A DNA stretch of 64,000 nt from Loktanella salsilacus. GTDB taxonomy: Bacteria; Pseudomonadota; Alphaproteobacteria; Rhodobacterales; Rhodobacteraceae. Positions 25,652 to 34,678 of the stretch are shown here, in pieces. The position numbers were made by a program, and so were the translations under genes. The stretch lies in contig NZ_FOTF01000013.1 of NCBI RefSeq assembly GCF_900114485.1, positions 1 through 64,000 of the forward strand, written 5' to 3'. Below the pieces are notes generated by a model. The model saw only the letters and a program-made list of their open reading frames with translations, searched no databases and was not told the origin of the DNA. Every line of letters starts with the position of its first letter. Position 1 is the stretch's first letter.

Positions 25652-27070
25652 TCACACGGCATTCAAAAGGGTGTCGATCATGTCCGATAGACTGCTTAGC
25701 ACCTGCGAATTGGCACCGTAGCTTTGCTCGATCTCCAGCAGCTTTTGCAGTTCGGTGTCGATATTGACGCCTTCCACCATGCTGCGGCCATCCTCAAACG
25801 TGGCAAGGCGGATGGACGCCGTCCCGGCCTGACTATCGGCGCTGACGCGAATGTTGTGCTGCGCCCCGACCATGCTAGAGGCCAGATCGCCCAGACGCGC
25901 CGAACTGCCCAGCCCGGCCGCTGTCGCGATGGGGCGGGCGGTATCGAAGGCCCCGATAAACGCATTAATCTGGGCCGTTGCGCCAGCGTCGCCGGGCGTT
26001 GCAGCAGACATACCGTCCCGCAGACGCCACAGGGCACCGCCCGTTTCAGGGCGCACGTTGGCATTGATGCCAAGCCGGCCCGCCAACCCGTCGCTTTGCG
26101 CCGGATCAAAGGCCGCGCCGCCATCAGTAAACAGACCCGGCTGCCCCGCGGTCAGCGAGCTATCCGCATCTTGAAAACTCTCAACCAGCCCGCGCGCCAG
26201 CTCGTCCTGCTGCAGCTTCATCTGCGGAATGACGTTGGACAGCATCTGGCTTAGCCCCGCCATCCGGCCAGAGGTGATGCCCCGGTTGCCCGGTTGGTTT
26301 GGCGTAATATCCGTACCATCAGCGAAAAGCGTGCCGCTTTGCGTATCGACCGTCAGCCGCGCTGCATCCGTCCCGCTAACAAGCTCGGTGCCGCCAGCAG
26401 TGAACAGGGTCAGGGTGCCGCTGGATTCCCAACGCGATTGGAAATCCATCTGGCTGCCCAGTGCATCCAGTCGCATGTTCATCTCGTCCATCAGACCGCT
26501 AAAGCTGGGCGATCCAATGCTTTGCCCGCGCAGCTGCGCATTCAGGTTTGCGATGTCTGATAGGGCAGAATTGACTTCCGTTGCAGCACTTTGAAAGCTG
26601 GCAGCTGCCTGCGTGCGGCTGCTTTCAAGCGCATTTGACGCCGTGTTTAAGCTGCGCACCAACGTATCGGCCCGCGCCAGCACATCGGCCTGCACCGAGG
26701 CGCTGGAAGGGTTGTTGGCCAGCAGATCAAGGCCCGCCTGAAAATCCGCCATCCGCGCCGCAGGAGAGATTTCGTCGCCGATATCGCCCAAAGTCGACAG
26801 ATAGCCACGCAGCACTTCGCCGGTAACATTGGCCTGTCCCAATTGCGCACTGGCGCCGCGCGACATCGCCGCAAGCCGTTCGTCGACTTGCCGCGCCATG
26901 CGCAGATCGACCGTCTGCCCGCCTGTTCCGCCGCTGCTGACCTGCGTGCCCTCGCGCCGGGTATAACCCGCCGTGGATGCGTTCGCGATATTGCTCGCGA
27001 CCATATCCGCCCGCGCCTCGGTGACGCGCAGGCCGCTGCTGGCAGAGTTGAAGGCAGAGGAGATGCTCAT
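25652..27070 (-). CDS. flgK: Hook-filament junction protein FlgK
   Basis: The 472-residue protein has the axial N-terminal motif (SSAFNSASSGLRVTEARADM, then ASNIANASTAGYTRR) and a C-terminal VNIDTELQKLLEIEQSYGAN plus leucine-rich end. It forms the first junction zone on top of the hook. The length is at the short end for FlgK. Confidence 0.93.
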   Translation of the reverse strand: MSISSAFNSASSGLRVTEARADMVASNIANASTAGYTRREGTQVSSGGTGGQTVDLRMARQVDERLAAMSRGASAQLGQANVTGEVLRGYLSTLGDIGDEISPAARMADFQAGLDLLANNPSSASVQADVLARADTLVRSLNTASNALESSRTQAAASFQSAATEVNSALSDIANLNAQLRGQSIGSPSFSGLMDEMNMRLDALGSQMDFQSRWESSGTLTLFTAGGTELVSGTDAARLTVDTQSGTLFADGTDITPNQPGNRGITSGRMAGLSQMLSNVIPQMKLQQDELARGLVESFQDADSSLTAGQPGLFTDGGAAFDPAQSDGLAGRLGINANVRPETGGALWRLRDGMSAATPGDAGATAQINAFIGAFDTARPIATAAGLGSSARLGDLASSMVGAQHNIRVSADSQAGTASIRLATFEDGRSMVEGVNIDTELQKLLEIEQSYGANSQVLSSLSDMIDTLLNAV

Positions 27071-27084
27071 TCAAACGTTCCGGA

Positions 27085-28353
27085 TCAGCGCTTGATACGC
27101 AGGGTTTCGTCCAGCATTTCGTCGCTGGTCGTGATGATCTTGGCATTCGACGAATAAGCGCGCTGGGTCTGGATCAGATCAGTCAGCTCTTGCGCGATAT
27201 CGACGTTTGACCCTTCCAACACACCGCTACTGACGCTGCCCACGCCGTTCGACATCGCCTTGTTCAAGGTCACCGATCCGGATTCGAGCGTCGCAATATA
27301 GGCGTTGCCGTTGACGGACCGCATCTGGTCGGGGTTGGTGACATTGGCCACCGGGATTTCAAACAAAGCGCGGCGCTGCCCGTTGTCGAAAACACCGTAC
27401 AGCACGCCCGTATCGCTCATCTCGGCGCGCACAAGGCTGCCAGTTTCTGTGCCGTCGTCGGTAAAGGCGGCGGGCGTCTGGTCGCCTGCAAACTGCGTCA
27501 TACCGTCAAAGCTGCCCGGCGCGCCCAGCGAAATACTGATCTGCTGCGGCGCCGCGCCATTGTTGATGGTCAGGTTCACGGTGCCAGTGGCCGGGTCCAT
27601 CGGCAGACCGTTCGACACATAGCTGGCCGGGCTGCCCGCATTCGCGCCGCTGTCGTTGAAATTCACGGTGGCACTGCCGTAGTTCGTTCCGGCGTCATCA
27701 GCGACGTTCACCGTCCACTGGTTAGGCGTCGCGCTAGGCTGCCAAGACAGATTCAGCTTTTCCGATCCGCCCAACTGGTTGACGTAGCGCATGGTCGACA
27801 CGAACGGCGCGCTTGGCGTGGCAAGGCCCGTTTCTTGCGCTGGCATGTTACCGGACACACCGATTTCTGTGCTGGGGGCACCGGGGATTTGATAGCTCGC
27901 AATATTGACCGTGCTCAGATCGCCAAAGCCGGTGCTGCTGACCGCCCCTGTCGCGCCAGCAGCGTCGGTCGGAAAGCCGCTTAGGAAATAGCCTGCGGCG
28001 TTGCGCAGGTTGCCGTTCTGATCCGGGGTGAAAGAACCCGCGCGGGTCAGATAGTAGTTTGATTCGACGGGATCGTTCACATTCCGTGACACCACGAAAA
28101 AGCCATCGCCCTGCACCGCCAAATCAGTCGAACGTCCGGTGCTGACCAGACTACCGTTCGACGACACATCGGCGCGGGTTGTCGACAAAACACCAGCCTG
28201 CGTGCTGTTGGTGTTCTGCGTGACAAACTCGGAAAACGTACGGCGATAGCCGACAGTATTCGCGTTCGCGATATTGCTCGAGATGTTTTCAACCTTGGAG
28301 GAGTTGGCCTGCAACCCACTGACCCCGGTTTGCAGGGCGCTGGTAATGCTCAT
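27085..28353 (-). CDS. flgE: Flagellar hook protein FlgE
   Basis: The 422-residue protein has the hook/rod N-terminal motif (GVSGLQANSSKVENISSNIA then NTVGYRRTFSEF) and the matching C-terminal helix (SNVDIAQELTDLIQTQRAYS). It heads the long reverse-strand run flgE-flgK-flgL-flgI-flgJ-flgN-like-flagellins-flaF-flbT-DUF1217. Upstream (28388-28432) are TTTATACTTT, CAAGAATAGT and CAAGGATAAA boxes like those in other flagellar promoters. Confidence 0.94.
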   Translation of the reverse strand: MSITSALQTGVSGLQANSSKVENISSNIANANTVGYRRTFSEFVTQNTNSTQAGVLSTTRADVSSNGSLVSTGRSTDLAVQGDGFFVVSRNVNDPVESNYYLTRAGSFTPDQNGNLRNAAGYFLSGFPTDAAGATGAVSSTGFGDLSTVNIASYQIPGAPSTEIGVSGNMPAQETGLATPSAPFVSTMRYVNQLGGSEKLNLSWQPSATPNQWTVNVADDAGTNYGSATVNFNDSGANAGSPASYVSNGLPMDPATGTVNLTINNGAAPQQISISLGAPGSFDGMTQFAGDQTPAAFTDDGTETGSLVRAEMSDTGVLYGVFDNGQRRALFEIPVANVTNPDQMRSVNGNAYIATLESGSVTLNKAMSNGVGSVSSGVLEGSNVDIAQELTDLIQTQRAYSSNAKIITTSDEMLDETLRIKR

Positions 28354-28387
28354 GACTTACTTCCGTCTTTTTGGTGTTATTCTTGGT

Positions 28388-28432
28388 TTATACTTTAGTA
28401 ACACTTTATCAAGAATAGTTAGCAAGGATAAA
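28388..28432. promoter_or_regulatory. flgE upstream region with CAAGGATAAA-type boxes
   Basis: Between flgE and the TPR gene lie TTTATACTTT (28388-28397), CAAGAATAGT (28410-28419) and CAAGGATAAA (28423-28432). They match the recurring flagellar promoter element; the role in flgE expression is inferred. Confidence 0.45.
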
Positions 28433-28454
28433 CTTTTCTGCATCGTCATAAATG

Positions 28455-30224
28455 TCACTGGTCCACCGATCCTTCGCGGACTTCTGTGACGGTGTTTAGG
28501 ACACGATCAGCGTTATCCATACTCAGCCGCATCATTTCGGTGCTGAGAAGTGCCGCGTCAGGCGCCCCTTCTAGCAAGCCCGTTGCAAGCTCTTCCCAAC
28601 CGGGCAGATCAGTCAGCGACGGAAAGGCGGTGGCGGTGCGGCGCACCGTATCCATGTCGCCCATCTGATAGGCCGCCAACGTCAGCCGCGTGGCATCAGC
28701 AAAGGTGAATTGCGCGGGATAGGTTTTCCATAGCCCGTCCAGCGCCTGCTGCGCCGCGCTCCAACTGCCGCTTTCATAAAGCGCCACCGCGCGGCCGCGG
28801 CGCGAATCGATATCCAGTGCGAGAACGCGCAACTCTGCCAACTCATCCGACCGGCCTGCCTTGCTCAGGGCTTGGATCAGCAGCCGCTTCATTTGGGGGT
28901 CGGCTTCTTGCTGATCGCCAAAGCTGATCAGCAGATCAACCGCCGCATCCGCCTGCCCGCCCGCCAGCAACGCCTCTGCTTCACTACGGCGCAAACGGTT
29001 GATCAAGGCAGGATCAAGCACGGACTGGCCCATACTATCCGCACTTTCAGCAACCGCACGCAGCCCCTGAAACTCGCGTGCGGCAAGGGCCGTCATGCCC
29101 GTATCAAGCAGCGACTGCGGCAGGGCAAAGGCGCTCTCGACGACGCCCTCTTCTAGTCCCCAGCGGGTCATGATGGCGGCGTGCCCGTCCAGAAAGGCGT
29201 CCAAAGACACGTCGCCTGCGGCCCCTGCCCTGTAAAAATCGCTGATCACAGAAAGCGCATGCTGCCGGGCTTGTTCCGCTTCTGCCGGGGCATCAGCCGT
29301 CGTCATGACACGCTGCAACGCCCACAGCGCGGCCTGCATATCGCCCAGTTCAGCAGCGTATTGCGCCAACAGTGCCGTGCCCTGCTTAGCAAAAGCATCG
29401 CCGCTCCAAGACCAGCGCGCCGCTTTCAGCAAGGCAACGGCGTCCTGCAGCGGCAAGGTTTCAGTGCGCAAGCCCAACTCTACAATCGCCAGCCGCGCCC
29501 GGTGGGCGTAAACATCGCGCCCCTGCGCGGCTTCGGCGTAGCCATCAAAGGCCGTCAGCAGATCACCCGACAGCTCTGACGCGCGCGCCAATAGGAACCG
29601 GTAGGCAGCTGAATCGCGCAGCTCTGGATGGTCCGAAAAATAGGACGCCAGCTCTTTTGCAGCGTCCCAATTGTCAGCCGCGAGCGCCGCCTCAAGCAGG
29701 TCGGGCAGAATAGCGGCGGCGATTGCATTAGACAGCGTTGGCAGTCCCGCGACGGCGGCGGGCAACTCATTGGACACATCCGAATCCATCCGCGCCATCG
29801 CGGCGACGCGCAAGGCCGCACCTTGGCTCCACCCCTCTGACTGGGCAATCGCTGACCCCAAATCCGAGTCATACCCTAGAAGGTCTAGCGAAAGCCGGAT
29901 GCTATGATACCGCGCCATTGATGGCGCATCTAATTCGTCTGGCTTGATCGCCAACAGATAATCCGACGCTTCCGCCCGCAACATCTGCGCCAAGTGAAGC
30001 TCTGCCAGATCAAGATAGATGCCAGCGCGCTCTGCTTTTTCAAGCGGCCCCTGATCAGCAACTGCCAGGGCAGACAACGCGACCATCAACGCGCGCCGTT
30101 CGATCAAAAGATCCCGCGCCCCCCATTTGGACAAATTCAGATCACCGAACGCTGTCGCAGGTTGACCCGCCACAGGGGCGGCCAACAGCCATGACGCAAC
30201 AAGGATAGAGCACAGTATTCGCAT
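28455..30224 (-). CDS. Exported TPR-like helical-repeat protein, flagellar cluster
   Basis: The 589-residue protein has a signal peptide (about 1-20, ending PVAG) and is otherwise almost entirely Ala/Leu-rich helix pairs resembling degenerate tetratricopeptide repeats (for example AEALLAGGQADAAVDLLISF and ALYESGSWSAAQQALDGLWK). No catalytic motif is seen. It is probably a periplasmic scaffold. It sits between flgE and the divergent flgF operon with its own promoter box 20 bases upstream. A role like the periplasmic MotC of rhizobia is possible but unproven; I do not recognise a named family. Confidence 0.7.
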   Translation of the reverse strand: MRILCSILVASWLLAAPVAGQPATAFGDLNLSKWGARDLLIERRALMVALSALAVADQGPLEKAERAGIYLDLAELHLAQMLRAEASDYLLAIKPDELDAPSMARYHSIRLSLDLLGYDSDLGSAIAQSEGWSQGAALRVAAMARMDSDVSNELPAAVAGLPTLSNAIAAAILPDLLEAALAADNWDAAKELASYFSDHPELRDSAAYRFLLARASELSGDLLTAFDGYAEAAQGRDVYAHRARLAIVELGLRTETLPLQDAVALLKAARWSWSGDAFAKQGTALLAQYAAELGDMQAALWALQRVMTTADAPAEAEQARQHALSVISDFYRAGAAGDVSLDAFLDGHAAIMTRWGLEEGVVESAFALPQSLLDTGMTALAAREFQGLRAVAESADSMGQSVLDPALINRLRRSEAEALLAGGQADAAVDLLISFGDQQEADPQMKRLLIQALSKAGRSDELAELRVLALDIDSRRGRAVALYESGSWSAAQQALDGLWKTYPAQFTFADATRLTLAAYQMGDMDTVRRTATAFPSLTDLPGWEELATGLLEGAPDAALLSTEMMRLSMDNADRVLNTVTEVREGSVDQ

Positions 30225-30324
30225 ATATAGATGAACAAACGCAGTTTATACTTGCAATTAACCATCCCATGTTGCACGTATTCTAACAACAATCCATGCT
30301 ATATTTGATATTGTAGGGCCAACC
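30225..30324. promoter_or_regulatory. Divergent TPR gene/flgF promoter region
   Basis: The 100-base AT-rich gap holds TTTATACTTG (30245-30254), that is CAAGTATAAA reading toward the TPR gene, ending 20 bases before its ATG. This matches the element in the other flagellar promoter gaps. Confidence 0.5.
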
Positions 30325-31068
30325 ATGAGTGAAAGCAGCTATATCGGCCTGTCCTTGGCGTCATCGCTGCAACGGCAGCTCGACATCACGGCCAACAATA
30401 TCGCGAACGCCAACACCGCCGGTTACAAGGGCGAGCATGTGGTGTTTGAAAGCTATCTGCAAAAGAACGTACCAATCGGGCAAGACGCCGCTTCATTTGT
30501 AAATGATAGCGGGTCTTACATCGACACACAGGCCGGGGCGCTGTCTCAGACGGGCAATCCGCTTGATGTGGCCTTGAACGGCGAAGGCTGGTTCAGCTAT
30601 CGCACGCCGGAAGGTCAACAAGCCTTTGGCCGCGATGGCAGCTTTACGCTCGATACGCAGGGCAATCTGGTCATGATGTCAGGCGCAAGCGTCCTGAACG
30701 AAGGCGGCGCGCCCATCGTCCTGCCGACCGAAGGTATCGGAGAGATCAGCATTTCCGACGACGGCACGATTTCCGGCATCGGCACCGGGCCGCTGGACAA
30801 GATCGGCGTCTTCAACATCCCCGACATCCAAAGCTACGCGCGCATCGGCTCTAACATGTTGACCGCGCCCGAAGGGGCCCCAGCCCCGCAAGCAGCGCAA
30901 GGCACGCAGGTCATCCAAGGCTCGCTAGAGCTAAGCAACGTCAACCCGATCCGGGAAATGACCCGGCTGATCGACGTGCAGCGCGCGTACGAGCGGACGA
31001 ACACCCTGATGGGCAATGCAGACACCCTGCGCAGCGATGCGCTGCGGCGGATTTCTCAGGCGGTTTAG
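30325..31068 (+). CDS. flgF: Flagellar proximal rod protein FlgF
   Basis: The 247-residue protein has the axial N-terminal motif LDITANNIANANTAGYKGEH (about 19-38), a central FlgEFG domain (LNGEGWFSYRTPEG) and a C-terminal ELSNVNPIREMTRLIDVQRA helix. It starts the operon flgF-flgG-flgA-flgH. Confidence 0.93.
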   Translation: MSESSYIGLSLASSLQRQLDITANNIANANTAGYKGEHVVFESYLQKNVPIGQDAASFVNDSGSYIDTQAGALSQTGNPLDVALNGEGWFSYRTPEGQQAFGRDGSFTLDTQGNLVMMSGASVLNEGGAPIVLPTEGIGEISISDDGTISGIGTGPLDKIGVFNIPDIQSYARIGSNMLTAPEGAPAPQAAQGTQVIQGSLELSNVNPIREMTRLIDVQRAYERTNTLMGNADTLRSDALRRISQAV

Positions 31069-31107
31069 GCCACACGGCTTAACCCCTGACATGAAAGGAC
31101 TGACACG

Positions 31108-31893
31108 ATGAAGGCACTCAGCATCGCCGCGACCGGTATGATGGCGCAGCAGACCAACGTGGACGTCATTTCCAACAATATCGCCAACGCAAACACGACA
31201 GGCTTTAAATCCAGCCGCGCGGCATTTCAGGACCTGATCTATCAATCCATGCAACGCGAAGGGGCCCTGACGTCGGAATCAGGCACCGCCCGCCCCGTTG
31301 GCATCGACATCGGCCTTGGCGTGCAAACCGTCGGGACTGTCCGCCTGAACACGCAAGGCGGCATGCTGGCGACTGAAAACTCGCTGAACGTCGCCCTTGA
31401 TGGGCGCGGCTATTTTTCCGTCATCATGCCCGATGGCAGCCAAGCCTATACCCGCGACGGGTCGTTCCAGCTGTCCGCCGAAGGCGAGATTGTGACGATG
31501 CAAGGCTATCAGGTCGATCCCGGCCTCGTGGTCCCCGAAAACACCACGGCGGTCGAAATCAGCGAACAGGGCCTTGTGATGGCCTATGTCGAAAACGATC
31601 CCGTCCCCGTAGAGCTGGGCCAGCTTAGCATCGCGACCTTTATCAACGAACCCGGCATGCGCCCGGTTGGGAATAACCTTCTGCTGGCCACCGATGCCTC
31701 TGGCGAAGCGCAGACTGTGAACCCCGGCGATCCCGGTGCAGGACTGGTGCGGCAAGGCTACCTTGAGGCGTCAAACGTTAACGTCATCCAGCAGATTACC
31801 GACCTCATCTCGGCGCAGCGCGCCTACGAGATGAACTCGAAATCCATCGAGACCGCTGACCAGATGATGACCTCGGCGAACCAGATCCGATAA
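31108..31893 (+). CDS. flgG: Flagellar distal rod protein FlgG
   Basis: The 261-residue protein matches FlgG closely: NVDVISNNIANANTTGFKSS near the start, QTGDLQ-type central fold with SQAYTRDGSFQLSAEGEIV, and VNVIQQITDLISAQRAYEMN at the end. It builds the distal rod passing through the P and L rings. Its stop overlaps the flgA start (TAATG). Confidence 0.97.
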   Translation: MKALSIAATGMMAQQTNVDVISNNIANANTTGFKSSRAAFQDLIYQSMQREGALTSESGTARPVGIDIGLGVQTVGTVRLNTQGGMLATENSLNVALDGRGYFSVIMPDGSQAYTRDGSFQLSAEGEIVTMQGYQVDPGLVVPENTTAVEISEQGLVMAYVENDPVPVELGQLSIATFINEPGMRPVGNNLLLATDASGEAQTVNPGDPGAGLVRQGYLEASNVNVIQQITDLISAQRAYEMNSKSIETADQMMTSANQIR

Positions 31894-32552
31894 TGCGGGT
31901 TCTGGCGATCATATGGCTGACGCTTCTGGCGTTGGCGCACCCCGCGCTGGCCGCCCCCGTCGACGTGCTGATCGAAGAGCGCGCCCGCGCGGATTATGCC
32001 GCCGATCTGCCAGACGGCTCGGAATTCGATATCATTCTGGCAGAACAGCCGCAGGCCGATGTCGTCACGCTGGCAGAGTTCTGGATGGACGTGCCGACGG
32101 GCAAATTTCTGGTCAACGCCGTGCTCAGCAACGGCACCATACAACGCCTTAGCGGCCTTGCCGTCGTATCAATCCCCGTACCCGTCCCAAATCGCCGCAT
32201 CCTGCCGGATGAGATTATCAGCGAAGACGATTTGGTATCGGCGAACCTGCCGATGGGCCAGGTCGGCGGCTATATCGTCACCACGACCGACGACGTGATC
32301 GGCAAACAGGTCCGCCGGATGCTGTCGCCGGGCCGGCCTATTCAGGCGCAATCCATCATTCAGCCTTTGATCATCGCGCGGGGCGACCGCGTCGATATCG
32401 TGTTCAGCGACGGGCTTTTGTCCCTGTCGTCCCCCGGACGCGCCCTGGGCGATGCACATCGCGGGCAAGAGGTCCGCATCGTAAACCTTGTTAGCAATAA
32501 AACGGTCACTGCCATCGCCACCGGCGACGGCACCGTGGAGATCCTTCGATGA
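31893..32552 (+). CDS. flgA: P-ring assembly chaperone FlgA
   Basis: The 219-residue protein has a signal peptide (about 1-20, ending ALAA) and a C-terminal SAF domain (IPVPVPNRRILPDEIISEDD, then RRMLSPGRPIQAQSI and GDRVDIVF). FlgA is the periplasmic chaperone for FlgI. It overlaps flgH by four bases. Confidence 0.92.
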   Translation: MRVLAIIWLTLLALAHPALAAPVDVLIEERARADYAADLPDGSEFDIILAEQPQADVVTLAEFWMDVPTGKFLVNAVLSNGTIQRLSGLAVVSIPVPVPNRRILPDEIISEDDLVSANLPMGQVGGYIVTTTDDVIGKQVRRMLSPGRPIQAQSIIQPLIIARGDRVDIVFSDGLLSLSSPGRALGDAHRGQEVRIVNLVSNKTVTAIATGDGTVEILR

Positions 32553-33319
32553 CATCCCTGCCCTACCGCGCTGCCGTGTTCGCTGCTGTGTCCGCGCTTA
32601 CCCTGACCGCCTGCAACCGCGCCGAACAGTTCGACCGCGACCCAAAAACGTCAGAGCTGGTTGTCGACAGTGTCACGATCCCCGAAGTCGCCCGCATTCA
32701 GGTGCCCATGCCTGCCATCATGGCGGAACCGCCTCGCACCGGCAGCGCAAAAGCATCCCTGTTTTCAGCTCGCCAAGAGCCGCTGTTCGCCGATCAGCGC
32801 GCCGATGATGTCGGCGATATTGTCACGGTCCTGATCAAAATCAGCGACAGCGCACGTCTGCGCAATTCGTCCGATCGCCAGCGCGACGGCAGCGGCTCTG
32901 TCGGCTTCCCGACCTTCTTTGGCTACGGGGCCAAAATCGCCTCTATCCTGCCGGGTATCAGCCGCAGCGACCTGCCAACCGGCGACATTGTCGACGTCAG
33001 CTCTCAGATGCAGGCCAGCGGATCGGGCGCGATCAACCGCAACGAAGAAATCGACCTGAAGGTCGCGGCACTGGTCATCGAAAAGCTGCCAAACGGCACG
33101 CTGGTCGTCGCCGGGCGTCAAGAAATCAAGGTGAATGACGAGCTGCGTGAACTGCGCATGGCCGGCATCGTCCGCCCCGCCGACATCTTGAACGACAATA
33201 CAATTTCCTACGAAAAAATCGCCGAGGCGCGCATCGCCTACGGCGGACGCGGCAGCCTGTCGCGCACCCAAGAACGCAGCTACGGCGAAGACGCCATGGA
33301 TGTGATCCTGCCTTACTAA
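32549..33319 (+). CDS. flgH: Flagellar L-ring lipoprotein FlgH
   Basis: The 256-residue protein has a lipoprotein signal with lipobox LTAC (Cys22) and family motifs SLFADQRADDVGDIVTV-like after residue 75 and VVAGRQEIKVNDELRELRMA near 190. It forms the outer-membrane L ring. Confidence 0.95.
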   Translation: MTSLPYRAAVFAAVSALTLTACNRAEQFDRDPKTSELVVDSVTIPEVARIQVPMPAIMAEPPRTGSAKASLFSARQEPLFADQRADDVGDIVTVLIKISDSARLRNSSDRQRDGSGSVGFPTFFGYGAKIASILPGISRSDLPTGDIVDVSSQMQASGSGAINRNEEIDLKVAALVIEKLPNGTLVVAGRQEIKVNDELRELRMAGIVRPADILNDNTISYEKIAEARIAYGGRGSLSRTQERSYGEDAMDVILPY

Positions 33320-33401
33320 TCGCAATAAGGACACAATGTCAGGCCACGGCTGCCGCAATTGCTGCGTAATCCAATCGATGTCTTCTTAGGAAAGGTCGAT
33401 T

Positions 33402-33986
33402 GTGAAAAAGATTGCAATCGCGGTCGTGGCCCTCCCCCTGACGTGTTTAGGGGCAGGCTATGCTGCGGGTCTCGCGCTTATTCCAACCACGCCCCCCGCT
33501 GCATCTGTGCAGGAAGACGTTGTGCAAGATCAACAGCTTGACGCTGAAGTCGATGACACGCATGGCGATACACCTACCGCGCATGACGCTAGTGCCGATG
33601 CATCAGCAGACACCCACGCCAGCAGCGAACAAGACCCCCTGAACCCTTATACGCTGGCAGAAGATCGCACCGTCATTCGACTGGGACAAATGACGATTCC
33701 CGTCGAAAAGCTGCATAGCGTGTCCTATGTCGTCGCGGATTTCGCACTCAAGCTGACGGATATCGAAACGGCCGACCGCTATGCTCGCGTCGAAGAAGCG
33801 ACGCGCATCCGTGACGCGCTACTGACAGCAATGAATGTCGCGGCTGAAACTGCGGTCTTGCGTAGCGTCGCAATCGATAGCGATGCCTTGTCGGACATGA
33901 TCCTTGGCCTGCTGCGCAAAAACTACGACGGCATCGACGAAGTGCTTTTCGTCTCGCTTTATAAACAAGACGTTGCGCGGCTGTAA
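33402..33986 (+). CDS. Membrane-anchored FliL-like protein
   Basis: The 194-residue protein starts with GTG behind TAGGAAAGG. It has an N-terminal membrane helix (about 3-25), a long Asp/Ala/His-rich linker (about 35-78) and a C-terminal domain whose layout resembles FliL: a strand, a helix with RYARVEEATRIRDALLTAMN, and a final LFVSLYKQDV strand. The true fliL is at 13662-14204, so this may be a second, divergent FliL-type stator accessory. It lies 82 bases after flgH on the same strand. The FliL relation is structural guesswork from sequence layout. Confidence 0.55.
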   Translation: MKKIAIAVVALPLTCLGAGYAAGLALIPTTPPAASVQEDVVQDQQLDAEVDDTHGDTPTAHDASADASADTHASSEQDPLNPYTLAEDRTVIRLGQMTIPVEKLHSVSYVVADFALKLTDIETADRYARVEEATRIRDALLTAMNVAAETAVLRSVAIDSDALSDMILGLLRKNYDGIDEVLFVSLYKQDVARL

Positions 33987-33995
33987 CGCGTCGCC

Positions 33996-34667
33996 TTACA
34001 GGACCGAACGCACGACCTGAGACAGAACAGTCTCGCCATTGCTCAACTGCAACTCTGGCCCGCGCGCGGTAAAGTTCACGCGCTCTACCCCGGCTGTTGT
34101 CAGACTGGTGGCCGCAATCGGATCACCGTTCACGTCAGTCGCTGCAATCTCGATCCGGAAATTGCCCGGCGGCGTCGGTAGACCGACAGCGTCGCGCCGA
34201 TCCCATGCCACATCGATCAATTCACCATCTGCCACGGATGATCCGGTCAACTCTCTGACCAAACTGCCCTCTTGCGAATAGATGCGGATCTTGACGTCGG
34301 TCGCACCCGGCTCAACCTGATAGCTAAGCGGGAATTCAGTATCAGTCATCGTGACCTGGCTAGACGGCACCAACACATTGCGACCAATCATCTGCATGTC
34401 CGACATCGCGCCCATCGTCGCCAGCATGCTGCTGATCGATTCCAAGTTTGCGTTCGTCGAAATGCTTTGCTCGACCTGCGTTAGCTGCGCCAGTTGCGAC
34501 ACAAATTGCGTGGAATCGACAGGCTCTAAAGGGTCCTGATTTGATATTTGCGCGGTCAAAAGTGTCAGAAAGCTGTTGTAGCTTTCCTGCAGTTCGGTTG
34601 AGGATACTTGAGACGCCGACTGTGTCGTCGTTCCGGTTAGGCCGCTTGCAAGGGTCGCGTTGATCAT
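33996..34667 (-). CDS. flgD: Hook assembly scaffold FlgD
   Basis: The 223-residue protein has the N-terminal FlgD signature (YNSFLTLLTAQISNQDPLEP then TQFVSQLAQLTQVEQSIS) and C-terminal Ig/FlgD-ig domains (YSQEGSLVRELTG, PPGNFRIEIAATD). It caps the growing hook. It lies 11 bases after fliK, its partner in hook-length control. Confidence 0.95.
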   Translation of the reverse strand: MINATLASGLTGTTTQSASQVSSTELQESYNSFLTLLTAQISNQDPLEPVDSTQFVSQLAQLTQVEQSISTNANLESISSMLATMGAMSDMQMIGRNVLVPSSQVTMTDTEFPLSYQVEPGATDVKIRIYSQEGSLVRELTGSSVADGELIDVAWDRRDAVGLPTPPGNFRIEIAATDVNGDPIAATSLTTAGVERVNFTARGPELQLSNGETVLSQVVRSVL

Positions 34668-34678
34668 CGTCTTACCTT

